64,000 nucleotides of DNA from Liopterus haemorrhoidalis (taxonomy: Eukaryota > Arthropoda > Insecta > Coleoptera > Dytiscidae), in assembly GCA_963971575.1 (NCBI GenBank), contig OZ020616.1, positions 23,888,713 to 23,952,712 of the forward strand, written 5' to 3'. Numbering within the stretch: position 1 is the stretch's first letter; every line of letters starts with the position of its first letter. The notes below the pieces were generated by a model. The model was not told the origin of the DNA and searched no databases. It saw nothing but the letters and a program-made list of their open reading frames with translations. Position numbers and translations under genes: made by a program. Shown piece by piece: positions 10,786-21,175 of this stretch.

Positions 10786-10844
10786 TCGACTGCGGCCCCG
10801 CGGTCTGGCGGCTCCTGAAACTGTAAATCATTAAGTTTGTCTGA

Positions 10845-11005
10845 ACAAGTACTTCATTGTTACAGTCAGCCCATGGTTTCATAAAGTCAGCAGCTGTGGT
10901 GGTCTTCAGAGGCGGCTCTCCATAACCCACCCTCTCGACATCGTACCTCTCTTTAAGTTTAACCCTGGTGACTTTATATGGTCCTAGGTATTTTGGTCGC
11001 TTCAC
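10845..11005 (-). pseudogene. Gypsy integrase C-terminal GPY/F module, in frame with LINE ORF1
   Basis: Residues RPKYLGPYKVTRVKLKERYDV followed by TTTAADFMKPW are the typical GPY/F tail of Ty3/gypsy integrases. The frame runs uninterrupted into the PHD finger of the LINE ORF1, giving a chimeric open frame. The rest of the gypsy pol (reverse transcriptase, RNase H and integrase core) is absent from the window. It is in the same orientation as the gypsy gag fragment at 16.2-16.8 kb and may come from the same element. Confidence 0.7.
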
Positions 11006-11039
11006 AAAGACGAGGGTATTGAAGGCGGACCCTAAACAG

Positions 11040-11943
11040 ATGGAAGTGAAGGGCAGCTATGCAGTCCTGATGACAACCGAGGAGGCCAACAGAGACAGCA
11101 TGACGCAGAAGCTGGTGGCCAGATACACAGGGCTCGCAGACATGCTGCAAAAGGAAGATGGACAGATGGACTTTCTGATGGAGACAGCGAAAGTCACCAC
11201 TAGGAAGGAAACTACGGAGATCGCTACCGCCGTATACGTCCTCCCAATCGTACCAGCCGAAACAGCAGAGAGCAAGGAGTACCTGCAGCAAGCCTTCGAG
11301 CACCTTAAAGAGTTAAGAGGGGCGGTCAAAAAACATCCTGCCTGCGAGATACAGGTGATAACCCCCAGGCACGCAAACAGGGAAAAAATAAGAAAGATCT
11401 GCGAAATTCTATTCGCAAAGACGGAAAAAAACTTCGTGATCCTAGCCGACACAGAGTTACGCTCCACGATGCAACGTAAAAGAGTGGCCGATGATCTGGT
11501 TACCGTAAAAGCAGGCGGGAGGACGTATGCCGATCTGGTTAAAAGCCTGAAGGAGGGAGTGGACGTGGGGAAGCTGGGCATCTCTATTAACAGAATCCGC
11601 AGGACCGACAGCGGAGACGTACAGGTTCAGGGTAGAAGGTGGAGAAACTAAGGCCGTAACGCTCCAATCGGAGATTAAAAATAAGTTTGAGGATTGGGAG
11701 ATAACAAGAGGCAGGCAAAGGAGGGCTACCGTCTTTATAATGGGACTGGACGAGACCACAGTTGAAGGAGAGGTAAAGACGGCAGTTACCAAGAACCTGG
11801 GGATGCCCAGCGACACGACCGAGGTCGTGGTGAAAGCCGTGAGGGCAGGAAAATATGGCGAGCTCACAGCGACTCTGGAGATGCCAAAGGAAGCGGCAGC
11901 TCAACTTGCATCAAAAGAAACCATCAGGGTAGGCTGGGTTAAT
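11040..11943 (+). pseudogene. R1-clade LINE ORF1, N-terminal and middle part (frameshifted, split)
   Basis: Gag-like ORF1 without recognisable catalytic residues. The first frame runs to a stop at 11649-11651. The reading then continues in another frame from about 11625 to 11943, so a small indel near 11625 has shifted it. The second part includes RRATVFIMGLDE and ends with ETIRVGWVN, the sequence that in R1 elements precedes the zinc knuckles. Here it is cut off by the inverted-repeat insertion at 11944. Confidence 0.75.
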
Positions 11944-12883
11944 AGGGGATACGCATAAAATTTGTATTTCCTTAAAACTACATTATTTTGATATGTTAAT
12001 GTTAGTTATGTCACCTAACAAAACAAAAATTACATTTTAATTAATATTATAGCCAAATTTTTGAATTAAAATATTGTAAATTTGAAATAAGCCGACCACG
12101 GAGCGAAGGTTGCCGAGTAAAACGACTGAGTATGACGTCAAACGATAGGGGTTTCACATCACAGATACAGCTACAACATAATCTTCACACGTGTGTGTAT
12201 TGTATTGTTCGAGAGTTTTGTATTTGTTTTTAAGCAATTTTTCACGCATTTATTATTAAAATGGCAGATAAAGATTTTGTTAGGGCTCAGAGTGATAATT
12301 TACCCAACATTGATGCATGCATGATATGATGCTCATGGAATATATGAAAAATAATGAATGCTACAGTGCTGAGGAAATACGTGGTGTCAAAGTATTTTTA
12401 TTTTATATTCTATAACTTTATGTAAACAAACGCTGCAACTCTGTAAAATGTAAATATTTATGTAATTTAGATGTCAGAATTTTACTACATTGTTTACATG
12501 AAGTTACAAAACGTTAGAGGCATAATTGAAATACTGCAATATAAGTTATCTATTTTAATATAAAATTTAATTCGGTAAACATGTATAAATTGTTTTTATA
12601 GAATTAAACTTTATTTTAACTAAAATCACTCTAACTTTACATAACCTATGAAAGTTATACAAACAAATAAGTTCAGAACAGACTATGTACGCCGGTAAGC
12701 TAGTAGTGTCGTACGTCAGTTAGAAGGGGTATGACGTCACACGTCGTTTTCGCGCGCTACATACATTTATGATTTTTTTAAGCCTTCAAATTACAAAAAA
12801 ATAAAATAAAAACTGTTTTTTATGTTTATATTTAACAAGAGGAATATAATAAAAAATAAAAAAAAAAATCATGCCTATCCCCT
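11944..12883. mobile_element. 940-bp inverted-repeat DNA element inserted in R1 ORF1
   Basis: Ends are inverted repeats: AGGGGATACGCAT at the left, and its near-complement finishing TATCCCCT at the right. The flanks both show AT (11942-11943 and 12884-12885). Removing the element plus one AT restores the R1 reading frame from ...GWVN to CAVRE, which supports a precise 2-bp duplication. The interior is AT-rich and non-coding, with TGACGTCA-like subterminal motifs near both ends (about 12133 and 12732). A 2-bp AT duplication is reported for ISL2EU-type transposons as I recall; that assignment is tentative. Confidence 0.75.
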
Positions 12884-12886
12884 ATT

Positions 12887-13182
12887 GCGCGGTGCGCGAG
12901 CTTGTAAACGTTACGAGGTGCTACAACTGCCTGGAGCATGGACACAGGACTCGGGACTGTAAAGCAGAGGGTAGCAAAAGGGAGAAGTGTCTGAACTGCG
13001 GCCAGAAAGGGCATAAGGCCAAGGAATGCAAAAACCCTCGGCAATGCATCAAATGCGGTATTGAGGGACACAGATCCGACCAGCTAAAATGCCCCCACTT
13101 CAGGAAGGAAGTGGAAAGAATCAGGAAACAAAGGATGCAGCGCTACGCCAAGAGACGCCCGGGGCCCCACGAACAGAATTAA
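12887..13182 (+). pseudogene. R1-clade LINE ORF1 C-terminus, three CCHC knuckles
   Basis: Continuation of ORF1 after the inserted DNA element. Three zinc knuckles follow each other: CYNCLEHGHRTRDC, CLNCGQKGHKAKEC and a diverged CIKCGIEGHRSDQLKC. They probably bind nucleic acid in the element's ribonucleoprotein. The apparent ATG at 12871 belongs to the inserted element's terminal repeat, not to the gene. Confidence 0.88.
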
Positions 13183-13189
13183 TCTCACT

Positions 13190-14140
13190 ATGGGGCTAAA
13201 AATACTCCAAACAAACCTGGGAAGAGCCAGGCAAGCGCATGACCTGGCTTATGCATACGCCAAGGAATGAAGCTTCGACCTAATCGTGGTGGCGGAACCC
13301 AATCGAACTCTGACCAAAACAGACCCGTGGATTGTTGACACAGCAGAGGATGTGGCAGTGCTTCCGATGAGAGGAGGGCTGGTGGTATCGAGAATTGAAC
13401 GAGGGCAGGAACACTTCTGCATAAGCTTCCCTGGATCCGATCTCCACACGGTGTACATCTCACCGAACATCACTCTGGAGGATTACCGGCGCAGAGTTGA
13501 CACCATTATGGACACAGTTGTAACAAACGGAAGGGAGGCAGTAATAGCAGGGGATTTAAATGCTAAATCGCCCATGTGGGGCTCTCCAATAACAAACAAT
13601 AGGGGCAATATATGAACAGACTGGGCAGCCGTTCATAACCTAGTCGTTCACCCTCACAACTCAGAGACTAGCGCGGTACGTCACCGGCTGGAAGGTACTG
13701 GAGGTGGAGAACCTCTCACTGCACCGCTATATCAGTTTTGAGATAAAGGACGAGATGGGCCCCAAACGAGCAGGCGAGCCAGGAAGGGCTCTGGTAGACT
13801 GGGGAGTCTACAGATCAATTCTCCCCCTGCTGGTTGACTCGCTCAAAAATGAGCAAAGAACATCTTACCGCAAGGGTGCAGAGGTGATGGCGGAGGCACA
13901 TCGAGCTAGCATAATACAGGGGTCGCGGCTTCGGAGACCTTTGCCGTAGTGGTGGAATTAAAACATCAGCTGTCTCAGGGCACAGAGCACCAAGGCTAGA
14001 AGGCAACTAACAAGATCCGGAACTGGGACCAACGCGGTAGCTCGAGAACAACTCCATACCGAGTACCAAAGCAGCAGAAGGGCTCTTAGGAGAGCTATCG
14101 TCCTTGAAAAAAGAAGACACTGGAAAGAACTGCTGCAGAC
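13190..14140 (+). pseudogene. R1-clade LINE ORF2, endonuclease part (broken)
   Basis: Starts at the ATG at 13190, eight bases after the ORF1 stop. MGLKILQTNLGRARQAHDL is the usual start of an R1-type endonuclease. Further motifs are LIVVAEPNRT and AVIAGDLNAKSPMWGSP. An in-frame TGA occurs at about 13268 and another at about 13613. Downstream of that, the expected catalytic SDH region is not recognisable and the sequence appears deleted or scrambled near 13660-13720. Confidence 0.78.
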
Positions 14141-14141
14141 A

Positions 14142-16057
14142 GTGGACTCCGACGTCTGGGGTACCGCTTACCAAGTGGTGGTCAAGGGCATATCCAGGAA
14201 AAAACACTACGAACTACCTGAGGACAAGAAGCTGGAAATTCTTAGTTGCCTGTTTCCTCAGAGGACCGAAGAACGACCAGTCTTTCCCCCAGTACAGACA
14301 GAGGTGACACCCTTCACGGCGGAAGAACTAGAGAGAGAAGTCAACAGCAGAAAGGCAAAGAAAGCGCCAGGCCCAGACAAACTGCCGATGGAAGCGGTCA
14401 AGATAGCCTTCGACATCCACGGGGAGTGGATGCTAGGCATTTATAATGAGCTTCTACAAAAAATGGAATTCCCGGAGGAATGGAAGAGCGCATCCAAGAA
14501 GTCTTAATCAAGAAAACAGGAAGGAACTCAGACGAGCCTGGGTCGTACCGGCCCATATGCCTCCTCAACACCCTGTCAAAGGTATATGAGGCTCTTATAC
14601 AGCAAAGACTAGAAAGGGAGATAGAAGACAGGGAACTTCTTAGTAAACACCAGTTTGGGTTCCGAAAGAATCGGTCAACGATCCAGGCTCTTACGAAAGT
14701 TCACGAAGCACCCCAGAATCGCAGAGCGAATTGGCACGTGCTCATCACGCTGGATGTGAAGAACGCTTTCAACACCGCTAGCTGGGCGCTGATTCTGGAG
14801 GAACTCCAGAGGTTAGAGATTTCGCCGTACCTCCGAGCGATACTAGCAGAGTACCTTAAAAACAGACAGGTCCTCACATCGAGACAAAAACAGACCAAGA
14901 AGATTCAGACCACCACCGGAGTTCCGCAGGGATCGGTCCTAGGCCCTACCCTGTGGAACATACTCTACAATGGGGTGCTCAACCTGACACTTGAAGGCGA
15001 CTCAACATGCATAGGATTCGCGGACGATCTGGCCCTAACAGCCACGGCAAAAAACGAGGAGGACCTGATGTACAATGTAAATGTAAACCTCAGGAGGATC
15101 AGCGCCTGGATAGAAGAGCACAAGCTGCAGCTAGCTCCCGATAAGACGGAAGCCGTCATCTTGAGAGGTAAGCGTAAGAGGGACCACATCCATTTTAGAT
15201 TGGCGGACAAAATAATAGTTCCCAAGCCCCACATTAAATATCTAGGGATCATTTTTGGCGCAAACGGTTCATTCGCGGAACATCTTAAGACGGCGGAAGA
15301 AAGAGCTGGTATGCTACGACGATTGATGCCGAACATTGGAGGCCCCAACTGGGAAAAAAGGAAAGTTTTGCTAGGTACAGTTCACTCAACTTTGCTGTAC
15401 GGAGCCTCTGTTTGGTGCGGAATGCTGGGATATGAAAAGTACAACAAGGTTTATGAGAAAGCTCAACGCCAGGCGTTAATAGGTGTAGCCTCGGCTTACC
15501 GCACTGTGTCGACTGCGGCCCTTCAAGTAGTGACTGGAACCCTCCCTCTGCGACTCCTTGCAGAGGAAAGGCGACAGATATACGAGGCAGGAGGGGGAGC
15601 TGAGGTGAGAAACGCTGCCAGAACACATTCGGTGGAGAAATGGCAAGAGGAGTGGTCCAGGAATCAGGACAAAGGGCAGTGGACAAAAAGGCTCATCCCC
15701 AACATACCAGAGTGGCTGGCTTGCAAGTACAGGAACATAGATTACTATGTCACGCAAGCCCTGACAGCCCATGGGTCTTTTAAGTCCTTCACCCTGAGGA
15801 TTGGGAAGGACCAGGACGACAACTGTACCTATTGCGGCGCAGTCGACACAGCCGAGCATACATTATTTATATGCGGGAGATGGACAGCAGAAAGACTGCG
15901 AGCATGCACGACAACAAGACAAACCCTGACACCCGACAACATGGTCCAGGTTATGCGGCACTCCAGGGAAAACTGGGAAACGGTGCGACAGATGCTGTCA
16001 GCCATCATGAAGAGGAAGGAGACAGACGAGCGAGAAAGGCAGAATAGGAGAATGTGA
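14142..16057 (+). pseudogene. R1-clade LINE ORF2, reverse transcriptase and C-terminal CCHC
   Basis: Two overlapping frames (14142-14507 and 14480-16057) together encode the reverse transcriptase, so a frameshift lies near 14490. The first has KAKKAPGPDKLPMEAVK. The second has SYRPICLLNTLSKVYEALI, QFGFRKNRST, LDVKNAFNTASW (first catalytic Asp), GVPQGSVLGP and FADD at 15017-15028. The C-terminal CTYCGAVDTAEHTLFIC near 15825-15875 is the CCHC motif usual at the end of R1-clade ORF2. This is the best-preserved part of the element. Confidence 0.88.
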
Positions 16058-16230
16058 GGATAGGTAGAACTAGCCTGTTCCCTCCAAGACGAAAATCATT
16101 TCAGATAGTTCCTTGGTGGGAAAAAAGAGGCAAGCAGGGTTTTTAGTCGGTAGGCCAAATGAAGGAGATTCCGAAACTACCAGATTGGTGTCTATAAAAG
16201 ATTTTCCCTGAATAAAAAAAAAAAAAAAAA
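16058..16230 (+). other. R1-clade LINE 3' UTR and poly(A) tail
   Basis: About 155 bases of untranslated sequence ending in an A-run preceded by AATAAA-like sequence (about 16210-16230), then an abrupt switch to gypsy sequence. Confidence 0.8.
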
Positions 16231-16233
16231 CTT

Positions 16234-16829
16234 CCTGTATCAATAAGAGCGTTGATCGTTTGATCTCTTATTTTTACTGGAGCTCTGACGCATTCGGCAG
16301 TCATCTTGTTGAAATGCTGCACGAATTTCAATTTGAATTCTGTCCAAGATTTCGGTGGTTCGGATACGCTGTCGTACCAGTGCCTAGCTGCACCTCGTAT
16401 CTTGCTAACTGCATAGAAGAGTGTTGTTTTGTTGTCCCATTCGTAAACAGAAGCTGTGTTTTCGACTTTGATAGTCCATTGTCGTGCGGTGAGTCCAGTG
16501 ATTTTCGAAGGGTCGTATTCTGGGATCGCACGTTCGTCGGCCTTCTTCCACAACGGTGTCTGTATAATAGTCGTATGTGCTTGTTAGTTATTGAGTAATT
16601 CGCGCTCACGTTTCAATAATTCTCTTTCTCGTCTTAATAAATCTCGCTCTCGGGCTAAATAATCAATTTTTACACCATTAGCGTTTCCTCCTGTCGTTTG
16701 AGCTGCTTGGTATTCGTACGGAGTGCTTGCGCAAAACTGCAATACGCCCTCTGGTAATGTTTCGTCTTCGCGGTCTAACATGTTACGGTCTGATTCTCCG
16801 CCTACTGCGTTATTATATTCGTCAGTCAT
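16234..16829 (-). pseudogene. Gypsy gag with start of protease (internal stop, truncated)
   Basis: Gag of a minus-strand Ty3/gypsy-like element. It starts at an ATG at 16829. The N-terminus contains a repeated RERELL segment, probably helical, followed by an in-frame TAA at about 16584. The same frame then continues through LWKKADERAIPEYD and the capsid-type motif with RGAARHWYDS...W.EFK..F. The usual nucleocapsid knuckle is missing. The frame reaches protease sequence ending LIDTGS, where the R1 poly(A) tail begins. This is an endogenous retroelement remnant that cannot be functional as it stands. Confidence 0.78.
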
Positions 16830-17159
16830 GATGGACTTTTTATCTTCTTATACGTCTTAAATTTTAACTCTTTACTTCTAGTTCTAAATCTTCTTACTGC
16901 TGTGCAGTTCTTTATTTCTCTTAAATATCTTATTTCCTCTTTTTAACATGAAATTCTTCTATATTGACCTCTTATAATCTTAATTCACGTCTTTAATATT
17001 TATTTAACATCCTACTACTCTTTTAATAATCTTAACATCTTTTTAAACTGTTATTTACTCGTAAATTATTTAAAATTTGCAATTTAATTTAATTTAATTT
17101 GTATTTTTATTTATGAAATTGAGTAAGTATACAAAATAATATAATACATCTATAAATAT

Positions 17160-17710
17160 TCACAATTTTTTTTTTACATAAATAATAATAACATAAAAAA
17201 TACAGTGCCATAAAAGACTAACGTCTTGTGGAGGCACTACAAGAAAAAAATAAATAAATATGCAAATAATCTTGGTGAAAAATTAAAAATATCTTGATAC
17301 TGAAAAAATAGAGACGATATATAAAAACAGCAATAACGCACATATAAAAATCTCTAAAAAGAAAAAAAAAGAAAAAAAAATACAAAATATCCAAAAAATC
17401 AGTTGTTGATTATGGTACAAATACGGTCCTGTGTCAATTGAAATACCCAAGTTTTAATCTTTTTCATGAATAATCTTTTTGAGACTTTAAAAAAGAAAGA
17501 TCTAATATCATCAGGGAAACTATTGCATAATTTAGGCAATGCATTTATAAAATTTTTGTTTACAATATTTTTATTAATTTTGAAAGTTCTAAATAATACA
17601 ATAATTGTATCGAAATTGGCAAAAACAATACATGTACGCCACTGCTTAGTATTTACGTATCGTAGATAACATTTTACCGCGCAATTGTCGGACGATAACA
17701 ACGTAAAAAC
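17160..17710 (-). mobile_element. 5'-truncated LINE, C-terminal tip of ORF2 and 3' UTR
   Basis: The minus-strand frame 17701-17399 encodes NALPKLCNSFPDDIRSFFF..SKRLFMKKIKTW, the motif that closes many CR1/Jockey-like ORF2 proteins. The 3' untranslated region follows down to an AT-rich tail near 17160. Only this end of the LINE is present, as expected for 5' truncation during insertion. I could not recognise a target duplication. Confidence 0.65.
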
Positions 17711-18032
17711 AAGGTTACATTGAATTTTAACGTATTTATTATAATATTTTTAAAGTTTCTCACCAATATACTCAAAATGTTGAACATGTAATGACACTTT
17801 TCATTATATTTCACTGTTTCACACAAATATTACAGGTTTTTATAGTTTATTTACTCCTTAAATAACGGTTTGCACAATCTTAACAATTTAAATATCGTTT
17901 TAAAACATTTTTACTCTTTAAATCTTTCACTTCACCTCTTTTAGCATATCTTTCTTTAATTTTTAACTCTTTTAATTATTAATTTAATGTTTCACTTCTT
18001 ATCAAAACTTTAAAACATGCATGTTTTTTTTC

Positions 18033-18051
18033 AATCGCGGTTGAGCCCCCA
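18033..18051 (-). promoter_or_regulatory. Candidate gypsy primer-binding site
   Basis: On the minus strand, the LTR-like end ...CAGACA is followed at once by TGGGGGCTCAACCGCG. TGG directly after an LTR-terminal CA is typical of a tRNA primer-binding site. I did not assign the tRNA. Confidence 0.5.
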
Positions 18052-18320
18052 TGTCTGTGGGAATCCCCAATTGGTGAGAAACATAAGTTCATTAAATTAA
18101 ACAATCATTTATTAACTAATTACACTTTTAATAGTAGTTGATTACACATTAATTATAATATAATATCAAAACACATAACGGCCATTTGTACGTTACGTTC
18201 CGCGTGCCTTGCCCGACCCGTTCCGACTTCCACCAACGACTGAGCCATTCGCTCGGGTTCTTGACCTAGTCACTGGCATTGGCGGCGGTGACGGGGTTCT
18301 TTGGGGCACCAAGCCAACAT
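18052..18320 (-). repeat. Possible gypsy 5' LTR
   Basis: Starts with TGTCTGTGGG next to the candidate primer-binding site. It could end at CCAACA at 18320, where a TA microsatellite begins, giving a TG...CA LTR of about 269 bp. No second LTR was found in the window, so the outer boundary is a guess. Confidence 0.4.
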
Positions 18321-18342
18321 ATATATATATATATATATATTT
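18319..18342. repeat. (TA)n microsatellite
   Basis: About 11 TA units, immediately next to the proposed gypsy LTR end. Confidence 0.95.
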
Positions 18343-18521
18343 ATCTGACCGACGTTGTCAAGCCATGTACATGCAACAGACAACCACAGACCCACCGAAT
18401 CTAATGGGATTTCAGGAGTATATGTATCAAAAATAGAAAGAGCGCACTTTGCACTCCTGGAGCAACCTTCAAGGGGTAACGAATTATGAAAAAAACATTT
18501 TTGCTATATTTGATAACCGGT

Positions 18522-18561
18522 ATTACGACGTAAACATGTATGGGGATGTTTACGTCGTAAT
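18522..18561. repeat. Perfect 16-bp inverted repeat (hairpin)
   Basis: ATTACGACGTAAACAT at 18522-18537 is exactly complementary to 18546-18561, with an 8-base spacer. No T-run follows and the context is eukaryotic, so it is not called a terminator. Confidence 0.85.
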
Positions 18562-19276
18562 CAGGTCATTTGTGTATAATTTGTATATGCTGACGACGTA
18601 CTCAATCCTGTACAGTGTTGTCGGTATTTACATCGTTTCTGTAAACAAATATCCTCATGTTGACCTTCATTTGACGATTGTCTAGCGATAGTAATAAAAT
18701 TTACGTATATTTCAGTATGACATAATTTTTATTTTAGGATTAATAGTTCATTTATAAGGTTTCTCGGTTAATCTAATGTTTACTATTGACATTTACTGAA
18801 TGTCAATAACAATCAATAGTATTTAAAAATTTATATGAGGCTAAAAAATTTCATTTTTGATCGGTTGCAGTGGAAATAATAAAATAATTTTTTTACTTGC
18901 ATTCCGCTACATCCTCAGAACTGTCTTTGTACTTCCTATGGTTCTTTTCACTTACGAATTTTTAAAATTATTTAACTTGAACTTCGAAACTATTTTTCAA
19001 GAATGAAAGTGAATCTAATTTTTCTATTTCTTGATACGTTTTCCATTTACCATGTACGCCATAAAAATTATAGTATAATAAAACAATGATTCAAAACATT
19101 TTACTGTACGACCAACACAGAGCGTGTCATGGTAGTTTTTTTTTTATATATGTATAATAATAATTTTATTTATGGGTGCTCCAACATCTATACTCTATCT
19201 CAGAAAGACTGATAGTAATAAATCATTTTGTCAGGCAGTTACCAGTGGCGTGCACATTTTAAACACGTTTAAATTG
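18562..19276. other. No gene seen
   Basis: AT-rich. A short imperfect palindrome around 18785-18825 (ATTGACATT...AATGTCAAT) is the only structure noticed. Confidence 0.5.
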
Positions 19277-20355
19277 CCCAGCAAACATTGAACTAACGGC
19301 CGAATGCCGGTAAACTGCTTTTACGCTGGTACATTGCTGGCACCAAAAGTAAGTGCAACACCAGTATTAATAATGTACTTCACATTTGTATTTCGCACTC
19401 CGCCTATACGAAGTACTTTACCAGCATTTTATAAGCATTCCTTATTTGTATTAATCCAAGATGATTTCTAGCGGGCCAGTGCTTATGTTCATAACTTTTT
19501 TTGAATGTAATAATTTGAAAAGTCTGATCGTTCTTAGTCATAAAACACCCTAACGGCGTGGCCTTCGAGGGTCGGTACAAGTGATATTCTGTGAGTACAA
19601 GTTTGGACGTGTTGGTGAACAGTTTATCAGGATGTGTATTTGAATAGTTATTGATTGTGAGCATTATACAGTTTTTTATTGTGATTTGTGTGTGTTTTGT
19701 TAGATTTAAGGACGTAGTTTACACAAACTTCTTCATATTAAATTGTTTAATATTTAGTTTAGTTCAATCATAGTTTTTTTCATGTAATAAAATTTTCAAT
19801 TATTAATAAATCTGATACAAGATTATAAATATGTCATTTAAAAAATATAATTTGTCATATTTCATTTTGAATAGTGACATCTTAAATATTTTGTAAATAT
19901 AATACTAACCTAAAATAATACAAACTTAATCCAAAACTGTAAAACTTTTTTTACAATATAACCAAGTTTCTAAAAGTCAGTAATACACTATAAAAATCAC
20001 CAAAATAACCAGATCTAGTTTGTTCTTACAAAAGTGAACAGCTTATAGCATTAATGCTTATAAAATTTGTTTATTGAATTTATTTTAACAAGTATGATTT
20101 CTTTAGGTTGGCACTCTTCAAGTCAGGGGGAAAAGATGTGGTAGATAATACAAGACGAATATTGGCGAAAATTATTAGTCACCCCTTATCTTTAGGATGA
20201 AATTGGTTTGACCGAAATGGCAGAAAACCATTTTCTTAAAATTCTTCATTAAATTAATAAATTAAATAAACTAATTCCTGTTATTCCTGAAATTATATTT
20301 ATTTAATATTTATAAATAAATCAATAAATTATAACTGTTAATTCAATTTACAATC

Positions 20356-20521
20356 GGCCAGTTTTACCATCGTTGAATAAATTTATTTAACTACTTAAGT
20401 TAACAATATCGCATCATTCTATTGACAGCAATGTTAATTTCTTCATTAATAGTTTAAAACCGATGCGATATTGTCAACTTTACTTGTTAAATAAATTTAT
20501 TCAACGATGGTGAAAATGGCC
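20356..20521. repeat. Inner inverted repeat, possible nested MITE (in element A)
   Basis: About 60-bp arms, starting GGCCAGTTTTACCATCG and ending with its near-complement, around a spacer of about 45-50 bp. The same structure is at 26677-26842 in element B, so it predates the duplication of the element. Confidence 0.8.
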
Positions 20522-20639
20522 AAATGAGTATTTATTTTGCACCTAACCATTAATTTAATTTAATACTGGGTAAGTACACATATATTACATTTGAACCACT
20601 AGAGAGTGGGTATAATATAAGCACTAGTCTGTCAGAAAT

Positions 20640-20960
20640 AAATCTTGCAACTAATGCGATTATTTTGCACTTTACCGTTGCTGGGCCAGCAACTGATACA
20701 TCAATGGGCCAGCTAACGGCCACGGGGACACCGGGGCACTGGCCCAGTGCAAAATGCCAGCACTGGACCAATGCGAAATGCCAGCACTGGCCCAGTGCGA
20801 AATGCCAGCACTGGCCCATTACTTTCAATGCACTTTACCGTTGCTGGGCCAGCAACTGATACATCAATGGACCAGCTAAGGGCCACGGGACACCGGGGTA
20901 CTGGCCCAGTACGAAATGCCAGCACTGGCCCATTACTTTCAATGCCGGCGAGTATGTGCT
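20640..20960. repeat. Minisatellite of GGCCAG/TGCCAGCACTGG units (element A)
   Basis: Short tandem units such as TGCGAAATGCCAGCACTGGC, plus a longer duplicated unit of about 160 bp with TTGCTGGGCCAGCAACTGAT. Open frames on both strands come from the repeat and are not genes. Confidence 0.85.
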
Positions 20961-21175
20961 TTACCAGTACTGGTCCGGATAAAAATGTTTGCTGGGAAAT
21001 ATAAAAATGTTTGCTTGGATTAATACAAATAAAGAGTGCTTATAAAATGCTGGTAAAGTACTTCGTATAGGCGGAATGCGAAATACAAATGTGAAGTACA
21101 TTATTAATACTGGCGTTGCACTTACATTTGGTGCCAGCAGTAAAAGCAGTTCGCCGGCATTCGTCCGTTAGTTAA

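Larger units (their letters stand above)
11006..16230 (+). mobile_element. R1-clade LINE, degenerate, with poly(A) tail
   Basis: Plus-strand non-LTR retrotransposon. ORF1 has C-terminal CCHC knuckles and ORF2 has an endonuclease, a reverse transcriptase with FADD and a C-terminal CCHC motif; the 3' end is an A-run at about 16214-16230. The A-run abuts a gypsy protease DTG motif on the opposite strand, so the element inserted into gypsy coding DNA. The left boundary near 11006 is approximate. Sequence LDVKNAFNTASW at the first catalytic Asp is R1-like. It is not in 28S rDNA. Its G+C content is clearly higher than its neighbours'. Several stops and frameshifts show it is dead. Confidence 0.85.
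16830..18051 (-). other. Gypsy 5' leader, very AT-rich, with a LINE fragment inserted
   Basis: Non-coding stretch between the gypsy gag start and its candidate primer-binding site. It has long pyrimidine-rich segments with a repeated CTTTTAA-like motif. It is interrupted by the LINE 3' fragment at about 17160-17710. Confidence 0.5.

Noticed and set aside
11053..11904. Minus-strand open frames opposite R1 ORF1
   Set aside because: They are antisense shadows of a G+C-rich coding region and carry no conserved motifs.
11944..12883. Spliceosomal intron in the R1 ORF1
   Set aside because: Ends are AGGGG...CCCCT inverted repeats with an AT duplication, not GT...AG splice sites.
20550..21004. Several open frames on both strands in the GGCCAG-rich array (also 26871-27373)
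   Set aside because: They are produced by the tandem repeat and occur on both strands with low-complexity products.
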